A stretch of DNA of 64,000 nt, taken from assembly GCA_001443525.1 (NCBI GenBank), contig LKPX01000011.1:1-64000 (forward strand), given 5' to 3'. The notes under the pieces are model-generated. The model made no database searches and was not told where the DNA came from. It saw only the letters and a program-made list of their open reading frames with translations. Source of the stretch: Desulfobacteraceae bacterium RAAP-1. GTDB lineage: Bacteria; Desulfobacterota; Desulfobacteria; Desulfobacterales; Desulfatirhabdiaceae. This document shows, in pieces, positions 63,052 through 64,000 of the stretch. Every line of letters begins with the position of its first letter. Position 1 is the first letter of the stretch. A program made the translations under genes and the position numbers.

Positions 63052-63822
63052 TTATGGCAACGCGGATTGCGACTTCACAGATACGAACCACGCTGCAATC
63101 TGCTGCGCCACTTGCTCTCGGCAATTCGGGCCGGTAAAAAAATGATCTGCATCCGGAATCAGCAGCAGCCTGGAAAATGCACAGGTTTCATGGGCTTTTT
63201 GAGCATGGTCCACCGGCACGATTTCATCCAGGACGCCATGTACAATCAGCAGCGGCATATCGAAAGACGCCACGGTTCGGGGCATATCGTGGGACAACAG
63301 ATCCCTCAGAAATCGCTGATCAAGTTCAAGGCGTCGTCCACGGCTCACAAATGATACCCGTCCGGTCTCTTCAAGCTGCAAACGCTGTTCATCATTTAAA
63401 ATCCGGGCGTCTTTTGTGCTGGTCAGCCTTCCGGCGATGGCGCAGACCGCCTGAACGCCCTTTACTTTTTTTGCCGCCAGCACCGAAATAGCCGCGCCCA
63501 TGCTGTGGCCGGCCAGGCCCAGCCAGGAAACGCCATTCGCACGCATGAAATCCGCCGCAATTCCCATCTCAACGATATATTTGCTGTAGGAGCTTTCAAT
63601 GAACGCGCCTTCGCTCTGCCCGTTTCCGGAAAAGTCGAAGCGCAGCACATGAAATCCCAATGCCGACAGCCTGGTCCCCAACTCCCGTAGAATGCCGGTA
63701 TGCCGGGTGCAGGTGAAACAGTGCCCCAGCACGACACCGCAAGACGAAGGTTTCTCCGGCATGTGCAGGGTGCCGAACAGTCTTTCCCCGATGTGATTTT
63801 TAAAATAGACATCTTTTTCCAC
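63052..63822 (-). CDS. Alpha/beta hydrolase
   Basis: A 256-residue serine hydrolase with nucleophile elbow GLAGHSMGAA, earlier VVLGHCFTCTRHTGIL, FDFSGNGQSEGAFIESSY and a late GVLDEIVPVDHAQKAHE Asp. The final His is in IPDADHFFTGPN. It resembles YciA-independent OsmC-associated hydrolases, but the substrate is unknown. It lies 22 bp upstream of sucA, same strand. Confidence 0.85.
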   Translation of the reverse strand: MEKDVYFKNHIGERLFGTLHMPEKPSSCGVVLGHCFTCTRHTGILRELGTRLSALGFHVLRFDFSGNGQSEGAFIESSYSKYIVEMGIAADFMRANGVSWLGLAGHSMGAAISVLAAKKVKGVQAVCAIAGRLTSTKDARILNDEQRLQLEETGRVSFVSRGRRLELDQRFLRDLLSHDMPRTVASFDMPLLIVHGVLDEIVPVDHAQKAHETCAFSRLLLIPDADHFFTGPNCREQVAQQIAAWFVSVKSQSALP

Positions 63823-63860
63823 GGCTCACCTGTCCATCCGGATAATCCACGATGCTCCCA

Positions 63861-64000
63861 TCAGACCGTGACAGTTTCTCCATGCAGCGGCACAACAACT
63901 GAAAAACCTTCCGACTCCAGATATTTGCCAAATGCCAGCGATTGCTCTTCCTCGCCATGAACGACGGCGATTTTTTTGATGCTCAGATTTGATTTTTTCA
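63861..64000 (-). CDS. C-terminal end of a metallo-beta-lactamase/beta-CASP-type protein (partial)
   Basis: The last 46 codons of a minus-strand gene that continues past the window. They read IKKIAVVHGEEEQSLAFGKY and end VVVPLHGETVTV. VxHGE...V.P..GE is the usual C-terminal motif of beta-CASP RNA-cleaving metallo-hydrolases. The rest is not visible. Confidence 0.65.
   Translation of the reverse strand, partial: KKSNLSIKKIAVVHGEEEQSLAFGKYLESEGFSVVVPLHGETVTV

Overview
The window looks like chromosome of a flagellated anaerobic deltaproteobacterium (Desulfobacterota, Desulfobacteraceae-like). This is inferred from the gene mix: a YdhY/YdhV-type tungsten or molybdenum oxidoreductase pair, sigma-54 control, SPINDLY-type protein glycosyltransferases next to the flagellins, DUF362 ferredoxin proteins, DUF1703 nuclease-like genes, and many short palindromic repeats. 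No rRNA or other taxonomic marker is present, so the assignment is not certain.

Layout. 0.3-3.1 kb: ferredoxin and aldehyde-oxidoreductase pair. 3.2-6.9 kb: minus-strand xseA, a small unknown, hisA, a lipoprotein and hisB. 7.3-8.3 kb: CBS-ACT protein and tRNA-Pro. 8.4-16.2 kb: hsp20, then a housekeeping run (phoH, HD-domain membrane phosphodiesterase, ybeY, nnr, tsaE, lysC). 16.3-21.7 kb: a membrane SPFH protein translationally coupled to a 1143-residue double-AAA+ protein with a Lon protease domain, divergent from a NorQ/MoxR-like ATPase. 21.7-27.7 kb: sigma-54 activator with its own -24/-12 promoter, then a signalling cluster (REC-STAS, CheX, histidine kinase, HDOD, receiver). 27.9-41 kb: flagellar filament locus (flaG, fliT-like, fliS, fliD, two flagellins, a small unknown) followed by two large TPR/GT41 glycosyltransferases, one fused to an FkbM methyltransferase, behind a second sigma-54 promoter. 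Tandem sigma-28-like promoters precede flagellin 1.

41-52 kb is an accessory, partly AT-rich zone: Uma2-like nuclease, remnants of VapBC and HigA systems, an intact HEPN/MNT pair bracketed by 24-bp direct repeats, two VapBC-like pairs, three DUF1703 copies (one intact, two broken), a 1227-residue multi-glycosyltransferase whose 5' part is clearly AT-rich while its 3' part is not, and an HD-GYP protein. 52.5-64 kb returns to core genes: tRNA-Val, scpB/scpA, an NlpC/P60 lipoprotein, Mrp, a B-box-like protein, an FAD enzyme, a DUF362 ferredoxin protein, nagZ, sucA, an alpha/beta hydrolase and the end of a metallo-beta-lactamase-fold gene.

A dispersed element of about 124 bp, with inverted ends built on CTTCGTAAAAAGTC, occurs in full or partial form at least eight times. 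Two copies are flanked by direct repeats. It separates scpA from scpB and adds false N-terminal extensions to two reading frames.

The strongest candidates for under-described biology are the SPFH/AAA/AAA/Lon operon, the chimeric multi-domain glycosyltransferase, the exchanged domain between the two flagellar glycosyltransferases, and the repeat family.
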